A stretch of 20,722 bases of DNA from Candidatus Izemoplasma sp. (GTDB lineage: Bacteria > Bacillota_I > Bacilli_A > Izemoplasmatales > Izemoplasmataceae). Shown here piece after piece: positions 1 to 7,844 of the stretch; position 1 is the first letter of the stretch; each line of letters starts with the position of its first letter. Below the pieces are notes generated by a model. The model searched no databases. It saw only the letters and a list, made by a program, of their open reading frames with translations, and was not told the origin of the DNA. The stretch is taken from NCBI GenBank assembly GCA_021736285.1, contig JAIPGE010000004.1, positions 1 to 20,722 on the forward strand, written 5' to 3'. Made by a program: the position numbers and the translations under genes.

Positions 1-2
1 AG

Positions 3-929
3 TCTGCGAGACGAATTATTTTTATTTACTTAATATATATCTTTATAGGTACCCTATTACTTACATTTTCAAAAATGTCGTTTTTTGATGCAATAAATCA
101 TGCGATTGCTGCGATTTCAACAGGCGGTTTTTCTACTCGTGTGGGTAGTATCTATGAATATAACAACATTTTTGTCGAAGGTGTAATTATGGTCTTAATG
201 TTATTAGGTGGAACAAACTTCTTGGTACATTATTATATGATGACAGGTCACATAAAAAAAGTATACAAACACATAGAACTTTATTATGTACTGGGTATCA
301 TATTTATATTGGTGCCGATTATGGCACTTGTTATTTCAAACAGTCTTGGACTATCGTATTTTTCTGGAATAAGAGTTGGATTATTTGAATTTATATCTGC
401 AGCAACCACAACTGGTTTTACTGCATCAGCAGGATATCAAGTATTTCCTTCCATTTTTATTTTTATAATGATATTATTAATGGTAATAGGTGGTGGGATT
501 GGTTCAACTGCAGGAGGAATCAAACAATTTCGTGTTATCGTATTATTTAAATCAATCTACTGGTATTTTAAAGAATCTATTTCTAGTAACCGATTGATGT
601 TTCAAAAGAAAATATATAAAGTAGATCATGAAGAAGAAATATCTTCTAAGCAGCTAAATAATACATTTGTCTTTGTATTTATTTATATATTATTTTTAAT
701 TGTCGGAACATCTTTGTTTATGATTCTTGATAATTCTTTAATGGATAGTTTATTTGAAACAGCTTCAGCTTTAGGAACTGTAGGTTTATCAGTAGGTTTA
801 TTTACCTATGAGTCGCCTTTATTTGTTCTATGGTTTGGCTCTTTCTTAATGTTATTAGGAAGATTAGAAATACTGATAGTTTTAATAACCATAACAAACT
901 TTATTCATAAGATTTTTTCACGTAAATAA
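3..929 (+). CDS. trkH: TrkH-family potassium uptake protein, 3' part
   Basis: This is the membrane-spanning, ion-conducting subunit of a Trk-type K+ uptake system. The reading frame is open from base 3, so the gene starts outside the window. About 308 residues are visible of a family that is usually 450-490 long. Three of the four pore-loop (selectivity filter) repeats can be seen: ISTGGFST, then ATTTGFTAS, then ALGTVGLSVG. The family hallmark GGGIGSTAGGIK lies between the last two. Hydrophobic helices flank each loop, and the protein ends in a short basic tail. A TrkA/KtrA-type regulatory subunit would be expected but is not in view; it may lie upstream or elsewhere. The KdpD-like kinase gene follows after 39 bases with no terminator between, so co-transcription is likely and a K+-responsive function for the two-component system is plausible. 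Assignment to TrkH rather than KtrB rests on overall resemblance and is less certain than the family. Confidence 0.93.
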   Translation, partial: SARRIIFIYLIYIFIGTLLLTFSKMSFFDAINHAIAAISTGGFSTRVGSIYEYNNIFVEGVIMVLMLLGGTNFLVHYYMMTGHIKKVYKHIELYYVLGIIFILVPIMALVISNSLGLSYFSGIRVGLFEFISAATTTGFTASAGYQVFPSIFIFIMILLMVIGGGIGSTAGGIKQFRVIVLFKSIYWYFKESISSNRLMFQKKIYKVDHEEEISSKQLNNTFVFVFIYILFLIVGTSLFMILDNSLMDSLFETASALGTVGLSVGLFTYESPLFVLWFGSFLMLLGRLEILIVLITITNFIHKIFSRK

Positions 930-949
930 AAGGTTTGAAAGGGGGCAGC

Positions 950-979
950 ATGAGTTATATGCGGCACTATGAAACATAA
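950..979 (+). other. possible 9-codon leader ORF overlapping the kinase start
   Basis: A purine-rich Shine-Dalgarno-like stretch (GAAAGGGGG, 937-945) sits 4 bases before an ATG at 950. That ATG opens a frame of nine codons (MSYMRHYET) ending in TAA at 977-979. The kinase start at 969 lies inside this mini-ORF in another frame and has no good ribosome site of its own at normal spacing. Translation of the mini-ORF could couple ribosomes onto the kinase start. It may equally be chance. Confidence 0.3.
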
Positions 980-2438
980 TATGTATAATTTTTTCAAGGA
1001 TTATTCGCGAGTTTTTATCATATTGATATTATCGATACTTTTAAGTTTTAGTTTTGAAGCATTTTCCTTTGGCTACGAAAACATCTTACTACTTTTCATT
1101 GTAGCAGTCGTTCTTGTCATTATGGAAACAAAAAGTTATGGTTATGGTATTCTTGCGACAGTTGTCTATGTATTATTTTTTAATTTCTTTTTCACTGAAC
1201 CTAAGTATACATTGCAAATTGAAGAACCAAGGTATATTATGACTTTAGGTATTTTTCTTGTTGTTTCATTTCTAATTGCTTCATTAATGCAAAAATTACA
1301 TGTACAAGCTGAAAAAGCAACTGAAGGGGAGCGGACAACCAATGTTCTTTATCAAATCGCAAAGTCACTTTTGTCGATTCGAAATATGCCGTACATCAAT
1401 AAATATTTTTCAGAGGTAATCAAAGCAAACACACACATTGAAAATTTTGTTTATATGGATGGCAATATATACTCAAAGTCAGGGAAGGAGTTTGAGTTAG
1501 ATGTCTATCAAGAAGATATTGAATATGCGATCAAAACTAAAAGACACATAGGGTTACAAACAAGTTATAAACCTAAGTTAAAGTATCGTTTTATTGGTAT
1601 AGCAGATATTATTAATCATCAATGTGCGTTCATTTTACATCCAAAACGAGAAATCACCTCAAAAGAGTACAATTTTATTAATACGATTATTAACTTATAT
1701 AAAATTGTTATGCAAAAAGAAGTTGCTCAAGAAGATGAAGAAAATAGTCGAATCACCATTGAAAATGAAAAGTTTAAAAACCAGTTGTTGCGCAGTATTT
1801 CTCATGATTTAAGGACACCCTTAACGAGAATATTAACTGGAACATCTTTATTGTTAGAAGAAAATACACTAGATGAGTCTGTTACACAAAACGTATTGGA
1901 AGATATTGTTGATGAAGTTGATCAAATGCGAATCCTCTTAGACAATATTTTGCAGATGACAAAATTTCAAAATCAAGAAGTCACATTGAAAAAAACAAAA
2001 GAATCAATTGATGATTTGACTTCTCAAGCCATTTCGATAGTAAAACGCAGATTAAAAAAACACCAGCTACATGTTCATCGAAGTAAAGATGTCATTGTTT
2101 TAAGTCTAGATCAAAAGCTCTTTTTACAAGTGATTGTTAACCTTTTAGATAATGCAATTACACATACTGATGAAAACAGTATTATTAATATAAAATATCA
2201 TATTGAGAATAATCATTTAATATATATTCTATCTGATAATGGTGGAGGCATAAAAGCATCAACGCTTGAGCATATTTTCGATAGCGATTATGCCAGTGAA
2301 ACAAGTCAAAAAAATCATCATGGATTTGGACTTGGACTAGGAATATGTAAGGCAATTATTGAAAAACATGGTGGAAAGATTAAAGCATTTAACAATGATG
2401 ATGGTGGTGCAACATTCACCCTACGTATTCCCCTTTAA
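969..2438 (+). CDS. kdpD: KdpD-like sensor histidine kinase (short form, DUF4118 membrane domain)
   Basis: This membrane sensor kinase should phosphorylate the response regulator encoded directly downstream. It has 489 residues. After a short cytoplasmic N-terminus come four closely spaced hydrophobic segments (about residues 12-110) with the KdpD-type sequence FNFFFTEPKYT. A GAF-like region follows (about 120-250). The kinase core has the H-box SHDLRTPL with phospho-acceptor His279, the N-box with Asn395 (LLDNAITHT), the G1 box DNGGG at 423-427 and the G2 box GFGLGLG at 452-458. Classical KdpD is about 900 residues, with an N-terminal KdpD domain and a USP domain ahead of the membrane segments. 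Both are absent here. The gene is next to trkH rather than kdpFABC, so the likely target is K+ uptake through Trk; this is inference. The stop is followed closely by AGGAGG and the regulator start. Confidence 0.9.
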   Translation: MKHNMYNFFKDYSRVFIILILSILLSFSFEAFSFGYENILLLFIVAVVLVIMETKSYGYGILATVVYVLFFNFFFTEPKYTLQIEEPRYIMTLGIFLVVSFLIASLMQKLHVQAEKATEGERTTNVLYQIAKSLLSIRNMPYINKYFSEVIKANTHIENFVYMDGNIYSKSGKEFELDVYQEDIEYAIKTKRHIGLQTSYKPKLKYRFIGIADIINHQCAFILHPKREITSKEYNFINTIINLYKIVMQKEVAQEDEENSRITIENEKFKNQLLRSISHDLRTPLTRILTGTSLLLEENTLDESVTQNVLEDIVDEVDQMRILLDNILQMTKFQNQEVTLKKTKESIDDLTSQAISIVKRRLKKHQLHVHRSKDVIVLSLDQKLFLQVIVNLLDNAITHTDENSIINIKYHIENNHLIYILSDNGGGIKASTLEHIFDSDYASETSQKNHHGFGLGLGICKAIIEKHGGKIKAFNNDDGGATFTLRIPL

Positions 2439-2448
2439 GGAGGATAAC

Positions 2449-3141
2449 ATGTATCAAAAAATATTGATTATTGAAGATGACATAGGCATTGAGAGATTAG
2501 TGCGTTTATCGTTACAAGATCATAAGTTTGATGTTAAATCGACCACCCTTGGTCTTGAAGGACTAGAATATATTAAAGACAATACTTATGATCTAATTCT
2601 CTTGGATTTAGGGTTACCAGATATAGACGGTGTGATTCTGATTGATAAGATCAGAGAAGTATCAGAAATACCGATTATCATCATTTCAGCACGGTTTAAA
2701 GAGGATGAAAAAGTTGAAGCACTTGAAAAAGGTGCGGATGATTTTTTAACAAAACCATTTGGAGTTAATGAATTAATTGCCCGAATCAAAGTTGTTTTAA
2801 AACGATATCAGACAAACATCATTGAAAGATCGTTATTTAAATTTGATCAGCTTTCAGTCGATTTAGAGAATCGGATTGTGACTGTGGAGGGTGAATCTTC
2901 ACATTTGACACCAATCGAGTTCAATATTTTAAAATATTTGATCCAAAATCACGGAAAAGTTTGCACCCATAAAATGATCCATGAAAAAGTGTGGGGGTAT
3001 AGTGCAAACGATGGATATCAATCTTTACGAGTCTTTATTGGGAATATTCGCAGAAAAATCCATGATGATGTTGTTCAACCTAAATATATTTCAACAGAAT
3101 CCGGTGTTGGCTATCGCTTTGTTGGAGAAATTAACGAGTAA
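2449..3141 (+). CDS. kdpE: KdpE-like OmpR-family response regulator
   Basis: This DNA-binding response regulator is the probable partner of the upstream sensor kinase. It has 230 residues, normal for the OmpR/PhoB family. The receiver domain (about 1-120) has the acidic pair Asp10-Asp11, phospho-acceptor Asp53 (LLDLGLPD), the switch residue Ser80 and the conserved Lys102 (TKPF). The C-terminal winged-helix domain (about 130-230) ends with the typical pattern in which RVFIGNIRRKI is followed by GVGYRF. The start is the ATG at 2449, directly after the AGGAGG site beginning at 2438. The frame is open back to 2359, but that part lies inside the kinase gene and has no support. A strong hairpin terminator follows, so trkH-kdpD-kdpE probably form one transcription unit. 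Confidence 0.94.
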   Translation: MYQKILIIEDDIGIERLVRLSLQDHKFDVKSTTLGLEGLEYIKDNTYDLILLDLGLPDIDGVILIDKIREVSEIPIIIISARFKEDEKVEALEKGADDFLTKPFGVNELIARIKVVLKRYQTNIIERSLFKFDQLSVDLENRIVTVEGESSHLTPIEFNILKYLIQNHGKVCTHKMIHEKVWGYSANDGYQSLRVFIGNIRRKIHDDVVQPKYISTESGVGYRFVGEINE

Positions 3142-3146
3142 TTATC

Positions 3147-3187
3147 AACACACCAAGTACAATCTACATAACTTGGTGTGTTTTCTT
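3147..3187 (+). terminator. Rho-independent terminator after kdpE
   Basis: A perfect 12-bp inverted repeat (AACACACCAAGT at 3147-3158 and its complement at 3171-3182) has a 12-base loop and runs into a T-rich tail. It closes the potassium module. Confidence 0.9.
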
Positions 3188-3198
3188 TTAGATATTTA

Positions 3199-3207
3199 TG
3201 TTAAAAT
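3199..3207 (+). promoter_or_regulatory. extended -10 promoter for the Nudix gene
   Basis: TGTTAAAAT is an extended -10 element (TG-n-TAAAAT) about 27 bases before the Nudix start and just after the kdpE terminator. No clear -35 was seen at the usual distance. Confidence 0.5.
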
Positions 3208-3233
3208 AAAGATTGAATGACGAGGTGAAAAAA

Positions 3234-3728
3234 ATGGAGATAGAAATATTTGAAGGAAATATTGAAAAGAAAGATACAACAGACTTACCGCACCGTATTG
3301 CCGCTCGGGGAATCATCGAAAAAGACGGTAAGTATTTGGTAGTAACGTTAAATAAATATGATATTGTCACTTTTCCTGGTGGCGGTCTTGAACAAGATGA
3401 AACATTACAAGAATGTGTAATCCGTGAAGTCATAGAAGAGACAGGGATTGTCTGTAAGCCGATTAAAGAAACAGTCCGTGTTACCGAATACTTTACGAAT
3501 AGCGTATGGACAAATGTTTATTTTTTATGTGATTGGGTGAACAGTGAGGGAAAACAAAAACTGACACAAGAAGAAACAGACCTTGATCTTCAAGTAAAAT
3601 GGGTTACCGCAGAATGGCTCTTAGACAATTTTGAAAACAATATGACTCGTCATAAATTTGGTCCTAACATTCATGATCGCGAGTTTTTAGGATTAATCCA
3701 TAGTATCGAGGAAGATATATATGAGTGA
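3234..3728 (+). CDS. Nudix hydrolase
   Basis: This is a member of the Nudix superfamily, which hydrolyses nucleoside diphosphates linked to another moiety; the substrate cannot be read from the sequence. It has 164 residues. The Nudix box fits the consensus GX5EX7REUXEEXGU exactly at about residues 50-72: Gly50, Glu56, Arg64-Glu65, Glu68-Glu69 and Gly71. The metal-binding glutamates are all present. The chosen start is the ATG at 3234, six bases after GAGGTG at 3222-3227; the frame is open upstream to a TTG at 3213 that would lie ahead of this site. The stop TGA overlaps the start of the DUF2779 gene by 8 bases, so the two are translationally linked. Whether they share a function is unknown. 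Confidence 0.93.
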   Translation: MEIEIFEGNIEKKDTTDLPHRIAARGIIEKDGKYLVVTLNKYDIVTFPGGGLEQDETLQECVIREVIEETGIVCKPIKETVRVTEYFTNSVWTNVYFLCDWVNSEGKQKLTQEETDLDLQVKWVTAEWLLDNFENNMTRHKFGPNIHDREFLGLIHSIEEDIYE

Positions 3729-5511
3729 AATGAACATCACCAAAAGTAAATTTATGGAATATGTTAGATGTAATCGATACCCAGCTTTAAATAAGATGTA
3801 TCGCCGTAAAGAAATGGATGATGCGGCGATGGACAAGTTTTATGATCTTGTTGATTCACTTGAAGGTATCTCACAACAAGATGTGCTTGATGTTAATGAC
3901 ATTGACACAGCACATCTCGATGTGATGATGCCTTATTTTGAACAAGTTGAAGTCCTCACAGCACGTAAAGTAATGGCTGATTTTGGTGGTGAAACCAAGT
4001 ATGGAACAAAATATGGTACCCAAAAATTGTTTATGCGCGAACACCAAAACTTTAATTTAATGTGTTATATTGATATTTACAATAAAACAAACGATGATAT
4101 TAATATTGTTGAAGTGAAAGCAACGACCTCAAATAAGTATCTAAATATGACATACAGAGAAAACAAAGTTGAACACAGTTTGTTTTATGTCGATGACCAG
4201 AATATTTTACATCTTAGTGAGACCCGTGACAAAAGTTATTTGGCTAGTAAAAAATATTTAGCAAAGCGCAAAAAATTAATGGAACGATTTCGTGATGAAG
4301 GTGTTTATACGTATGACCTTGCCTTTCAACGCTTTGTAATCGGTGATACAATTGAAGATGCAACTTACTACTTAGGCGTGTTAAATCACGCGTATGTATT
4401 TGATGGAACCTACATTGATGGCGAACCCAATTATACTAACGACATCATTCGCTTAATCGACGTGACCGTGTTGGTAGAAGAAATGCAGGGACAAATTGAA
4501 TCAGACATCAATAGCGTTATTGAACGGATATTAGAAGATGATATGTCCCGGGTTAAACTTGGGAAATACTGTCAACTTAAAAAAATGCGTGAATGTGTTT
4601 ATAAAGATTTATGCTACGATAAATTTCCGAAGAAAAATAGTATTTTAATGTTTATTGATAAACACCATGGCTTCAAAGATCCAGGTGGTGAAACGCATGA
4701 TTATTTTGATATGATTGATGATGGCATGCGCCAAATGGAAGATGTGCCTTCTGACTGGTTACATCGTAAAAACAATATTATCCAACAAAATGTGGCGACC
4801 ACCAAAATACCACATATTGATTATCAAAAAATTAGAGATGGCATTGAAACAATTCAGTATCCGATATATCATCTTGATTTTGAAAGTTTTCCCTGTCCGT
4901 TACCACGTTTTAGTGGGGAAACCCCATATACCCAAAGTCTCTTTCAATTTAGTTTGCATATTGAAACAGCACCAGGTGTGTGTGATAAAGAACAGGATCA
5001 CTATGAGTTTTTAGCAAAAGACCATAACGATAACCGAAAAGAACTGGTTGAACAACTGTGCCACCACATAAAAGATGACGGTGGTAGTGTGATGGTCTAT
5101 AATCAAGCGTTTGAAAAAACCCGAATCAAAGAACTTGCCGTACTATTTCCCAACTATAGTGATACTTTACTTGCGATTAACGAACGGTTATTTGATTTAA
5201 TGTATATTGTTAAAACAAATTCTAAACTATATCAATCATTAGGGTTTGATGACGAACGGGCAAAAACAATCAATTACTATCACGAAGACCTTGACGGTAG
5301 TTACAGCATCAAAAAAGTTTTACCGATTTTTAGTGAATTAACTTACGCGGGAATGGTTGTTGGAAATGGGATGCAAGCAGTCTATGCTTACGCCAGTTAT
5401 CAAACAATGACACAAGAAGAAAAAAACAAGACTATCAATGCCCTTATCGAGTACTGTAAACAAGATACTTGGGCGATGGTTGAAATATTGGACAATCTAA
5501 GAAAGATTTAG
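3721..5511 (+). CDS. DUF2779 protein: Cas4-like PD-(D/E)XK half plus DEDDy exonuclease half
   Basis: This 596-residue protein is of the DUF2779 type, and its biological role is not established. The N-terminal half resembles Cas4/RecB-type nucleases. Asp118 and the Glu131-Val-Lys133 pair fit the PD-(D/E)XK pattern. One N-terminal cysteine (Cys17) plus a cluster, Cys284, Cys292 and Cys298, match the layout of the iron-sulfur cluster in Cas4 and AddB. The C-terminal half looks like a DnaQ-fold 3'-5' exonuclease: Asp386 and Glu388 (HLDFES), a middle YNQAFEKTRIKEL motif carrying Glu rather than Asp, and Tyr578/Asp582 (YCKQD), the DEDDy ending. A strong DUF2779 stretch, SYSIKKVLP, lies between. The start at 3721 follows GAGGAAG at 3708-3714; an in-frame ATG at 3730 is a weaker alternative. 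Nuclease activity and the Fe-S cluster are inferred from motifs. No CRISPR array or other cas gene is nearby. Confidence 0.88.
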   Translation: MSEMNITKSKFMEYVRCNRYPALNKMYRRKEMDDAAMDKFYDLVDSLEGISQQDVLDVNDIDTAHLDVMMPYFEQVEVLTARKVMADFGGETKYGTKYGTQKLFMREHQNFNLMCYIDIYNKTNDDINIVEVKATTSNKYLNMTYRENKVEHSLFYVDDQNILHLSETRDKSYLASKKYLAKRKKLMERFRDEGVYTYDLAFQRFVIGDTIEDATYYLGVLNHAYVFDGTYIDGEPNYTNDIIRLIDVTVLVEEMQGQIESDINSVIERILEDDMSRVKLGKYCQLKKMRECVYKDLCYDKFPKKNSILMFIDKHHGFKDPGGETHDYFDMIDDGMRQMEDVPSDWLHRKNNIIQQNVATTKIPHIDYQKIRDGIETIQYPIYHLDFESFPCPLPRFSGETPYTQSLFQFSLHIETAPGVCDKEQDHYEFLAKDHNDNRKELVEQLCHHIKDDGGSVMVYNQAFEKTRIKELAVLFPNYSDTLLAINERLFDLMYIVKTNSKLYQSLGFDDERAKTINYYHEDLDGSYSIKKVLPIFSELTYAGMVVGNGMQAVYAYASYQTMTQEEKNKTINALIEYCKQDTWAMVEILDNLRKI

Positions 5512-5519
5512 TAATTCGG

Positions 5520-5547
5520 TTTACAAATGTAATATGTATGTTATAAT
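5520..5547 (+). promoter_or_regulatory. promoter of tig
   Basis: TTTACA at 5520-5525, a 16-base spacer and a perfect TATAAT at 5542-5547, with TG one base upstream of the -10 (extended -10). It lies 36 bases before the trigger factor start. No hairpin terminator is visible between the DUF2779 stop and this promoter. Confidence 0.8.
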
Positions 5548-5583
5548 AAGTTGGTATTTTTGAATATTAGGAGGAATAATAAT

Positions 5584-6870
5584 ATGGCCAAAATCGATCA
5601 ATTAAGCGACAGTAAAGTTCGCATTGAAATCGAAGTAACATCAGAACAATTGGACCACGGACTTGAGCACGCATACGCTGAAATCAAGGATGATGTGGAA
5701 GTCAAAGGATTTAGAAAAGGAAACGTACCACAAAGTGTGTATGAAAAAAAATATGGTGTTGAATCACTATATGATAAAGCAATCAACCATGTGTTACAAG
5801 AAACATACGTTGATGCTGTCACAAGCAATGAGATTGAAGTGGTTGCGCAACCTAAAATTGACTTAGACGTTGCCAAAGTAGAACGCGGCAAAGGCTTCAC
5901 ATATGTAGCAGAAGTTGCTGTAAAACCTGACGTAACATTAGGTGATTACAAAGGGTTAAAATTCGAAAAACAACCCGCAGAAGTCACTGATCAACAAGTT
6001 GATGAAGAAATCAACAAATTGTTACAACAAAACGCTGAACTTGTTTTAAAAGAAGACGGATCAGTTGAAGATAACGACACTGCAATCTTTGATTTTGAAG
6101 GATTTGTCGATGGCGAAGCTTTCGAAGGTGGCAAAGCAGAAAACTATGAATTAAAAATTGGTAGTGGGCAATTCATTCCTGGCTTTGAAGAAGGCATGAA
6201 AGGGATGAAACCTGGTGAAGAACGTGAGATTAAAGTAACGTTCCCAGAAAATTATCAAGCTGAAAACCTAAAAGGTAAAGACGCTGTATTCAAAGTAAAA
6301 TTACATGAAATTAAAGTTACCGAAACGCCAGAGTTAACAGAAGAGTTTGTCAAAGAATTAGATCGTGACGGGATTGACACCATCGCGGATTTAAAAACTG
6401 ACACCAAGCAAACTTTAAAAGATCAATTAGAAGAACGTAACAAAAATGCACGAATTGATTTTGCTGTTGCAGAAGCAACGAAAAATGCAACGTTCAATTT
6501 ACCGAAAGAAATGATTGAAAATGAAAAAAATCGTTTAGTAGATAACGTTAAACAACAAGCAAAACAATATAACTTAGAATTAGAACAATACTTACAATTC
6601 AGCGGCATCACCAAAGAAGATTTTGATAAAAACATGATGAAAGATGCCGAAAAATCTGTTTCTTACAACTTAGTTGTTGAAGCGATTGGTGCGAATGAAG
6701 ACATCACAGCTTCAAATGAAGAAGTCGATTCGAAATACGATGAACTTGCCAAACAATACAACATGGGTCTTGAACAAATCAAGGCGGCAGTGAATGAAGA
6801 TGCGGTTAAACATGAAGTTGTTTACCGTAAAACAATTGATTTCTTAGTTGATAATTTAGTAATTGAATAA
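5584..6870 (+). CDS. tig: trigger factor, ribosome-associated chaperone/PPIase
   Basis: Trigger factor binds the ribosome next to the polypeptide exit tunnel and helps nascent proteins fold. It has 428 residues, the usual length. The N-terminal ribosome-binding domain holds the signature loop GFRKG at 42-46 followed by NVPQ. The FKBP-type prolyl isomerase domain occupies about 145-245, with FIPGFEEGM from residue 197. A long, charged, mostly helical C-terminal chaperone region completes the protein. The start is the ATG at 5584, nine bases after AGGAGG (5569-5574); the open frame further upstream to 5551 is ahead of that site. It has its own strong promoter and a hairpin terminator. In Bacillus tig is followed by clpX and lon; here clpX is absent and other genes intervene before lon. 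Confidence 0.97.
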   Translation: MAKIDQLSDSKVRIEIEVTSEQLDHGLEHAYAEIKDDVEVKGFRKGNVPQSVYEKKYGVESLYDKAINHVLQETYVDAVTSNEIEVVAQPKIDLDVAKVERGKGFTYVAEVAVKPDVTLGDYKGLKFEKQPAEVTDQQVDEEINKLLQQNAELVLKEDGSVEDNDTAIFDFEGFVDGEAFEGGKAENYELKIGSGQFIPGFEEGMKGMKPGEEREIKVTFPENYQAENLKGKDAVFKVKLHEIKVTETPELTEEFVKELDRDGIDTIADLKTDTKQTLKDQLEERNKNARIDFAVAEATKNATFNLPKEMIENEKNRLVDNVKQQAKQYNLELEQYLQFSGITKEDFDKNMMKDAEKSVSYNLVVEAIGANEDITASNEEVDSKYDELAKQYNMGLEQIKAAVNEDAVKHEVVYRKTIDFLVDNLVIE

Positions 6871-6876
6871 GTATTT

Positions 6877-6906
6877 AAAAGGCATTGCCTAAGGTAATGC
6901 CTTTTT
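6877..6906 (+). terminator. terminator after tig
   Basis: AAAAGGCATTGCC pairs with GGTAATGCCTTTT across a 3-base loop (one G-T pair) and ends in five Ts. Only 28 bases separate it from the next gene and no clear promoter was seen there, so some read-through into the HAD gene is likely. Confidence 0.85.
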
Positions 6907-6934
6907 CCTTAATTATTATATGAGGTGATAACAC

Positions 6935-7744
6935 ATGATAAAGATGGTCGTTGCCGATTTAGATGGCACACTACTACAACCAGATTTAAGTCTTTCAAAA
7001 AAAACAAAGGAAGCAATAAATTTATTGCGCCAACACGATATTATTTTCACGATTGCGACCGGACGTCCAGACCAACTGGTAAAAGAAGTTGTTGATACAT
7101 TAGCGATTGATATTCCAGTAATTATGTACAATGGAAGTGTGATTGGACATCCTTTTAAGCGTGAACGTTTGTATGAACACGTCATCGATAAAGCAATTGT
7201 TCGGGATGTTATTACATATTGCGAACAAGAAAATATTACCTATATGCCATACCACCGTGATATGATCTTGTCACGACCAAACCCCCGACTTGCCTTTTTT
7301 GAAAAGCGCAATCAATCATTACCAAAGCAACAACAGGCAACTTTTAAAGATATTGATCAGATCACAAATATCACTGACTACAAATTTCATAAAATACTAT
7401 TAATTGAATATGATCCGAAACGGCATCAAGTGATTTCTGATATTATGGCTCAAAAAGAGGGGATATCAGTCGTTTCAAGCAGTGTTGGTTTTATTGATAT
7501 TAATCCTGTGGGTAACAATAAAGGGAAGGCATTAATCCGTTTAGCTGAGCATTTTAATGTCACCATGGATGAGATTGTGGTTTTTGGTGACCAAGATAAT
7601 GATATAGAGATGTTAGAAGTTGCTGGCATTGGCGTAGCGATGCAAAACGCCTCGAAAGATGCGCTTGCTGTAGCAGATCAAGTCACCGATTCAAATGCAG
7701 ACGATGGCTTTGCAAATTGGGTTTTTAAGTATTTTTCACAATAA
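6935..7744 (+). CDS. Cof-type HAD-superfamily phosphatase
   Basis: This soluble Mg2+-dependent phosphatase belongs to the Cof/YidA branch of the HAD superfamily, which usually acts on sugar phosphates, nucleotides or flavin phosphates; the substrate cannot be told here. It has 269 residues, typical of the group. Motif I is DLDGT, with nucleophile Asp8 and general acid Asp10. Motif II is in TIATGRP. The Lys motif is NNKGK (Lys196). Motif IV is FGDQDND (Asp219 and Asp223). The large middle section is the C2-type cap. The start follows GAGGTGAT with good spacing. It sits between tig and the PTS genes, with about 100 bases and a new promoter before ptsI. Confidence 0.92.
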   Translation: MIKMVVADLDGTLLQPDLSLSKKTKEAINLLRQHDIIFTIATGRPDQLVKEVVDTLAIDIPVIMYNGSVIGHPFKRERLYEHVIDKAIVRDVITYCEQENITYMPYHRDMILSRPNPRLAFFEKRNQSLPKQQQATFKDIDQITNITDYKFHKILLIEYDPKRHQVISDIMAQKEGISVVSSSVGFIDINPVGNNKGKALIRLAEHFNVTMDEIVVFGDQDNDIEMLEVAGIGVAMQNASKDALAVADQVTDSNADDGFANWVFKYFSQ

Positions 7745-7768
7745 AATGAGTCGAATACGCGTTCTTCC

Positions 7769-7797
7769 TTTACAAATTCAATTTTTGTTTCTATAAT
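7769..7797 (+). promoter_or_regulatory. promoter of ptsI-ptsH
   Basis: TTTACA at 7769-7774, a 17-base spacer and TATAAT at 7792-7797. It lies 47 bases before the ptsI start. The same TTTACA/TATAAT pattern is seen before tig. Confidence 0.82.
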
Positions 7798-7844
7798 TAA
7801 GATAAGACATTTATTAAAAAACACAGTATGGAAAGGGCGAAAAC

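Noticed and set aside
2359..2448. Longer N-terminus for the response regulator.
   Set aside because: The extra residues lie in the kinase gene, have no ribosome site, and the receiver domain begins normally at the ATG at 2449.
3721..5511. A CRISPR locus around the Cas4-like protein.
   Set aside because: No repeat-spacer array and no other cas gene were seen; the DEDDy half and the DUF2779 motifs mark it as a different family.
7745..7768. Terminator or cre site between the HAD gene and the ptsI promoter.
   Set aside because: An ACGCGT-centred near-palindrome is present, but it lacks the TG/CA ends of a cre and forms no stem with a T-tract.
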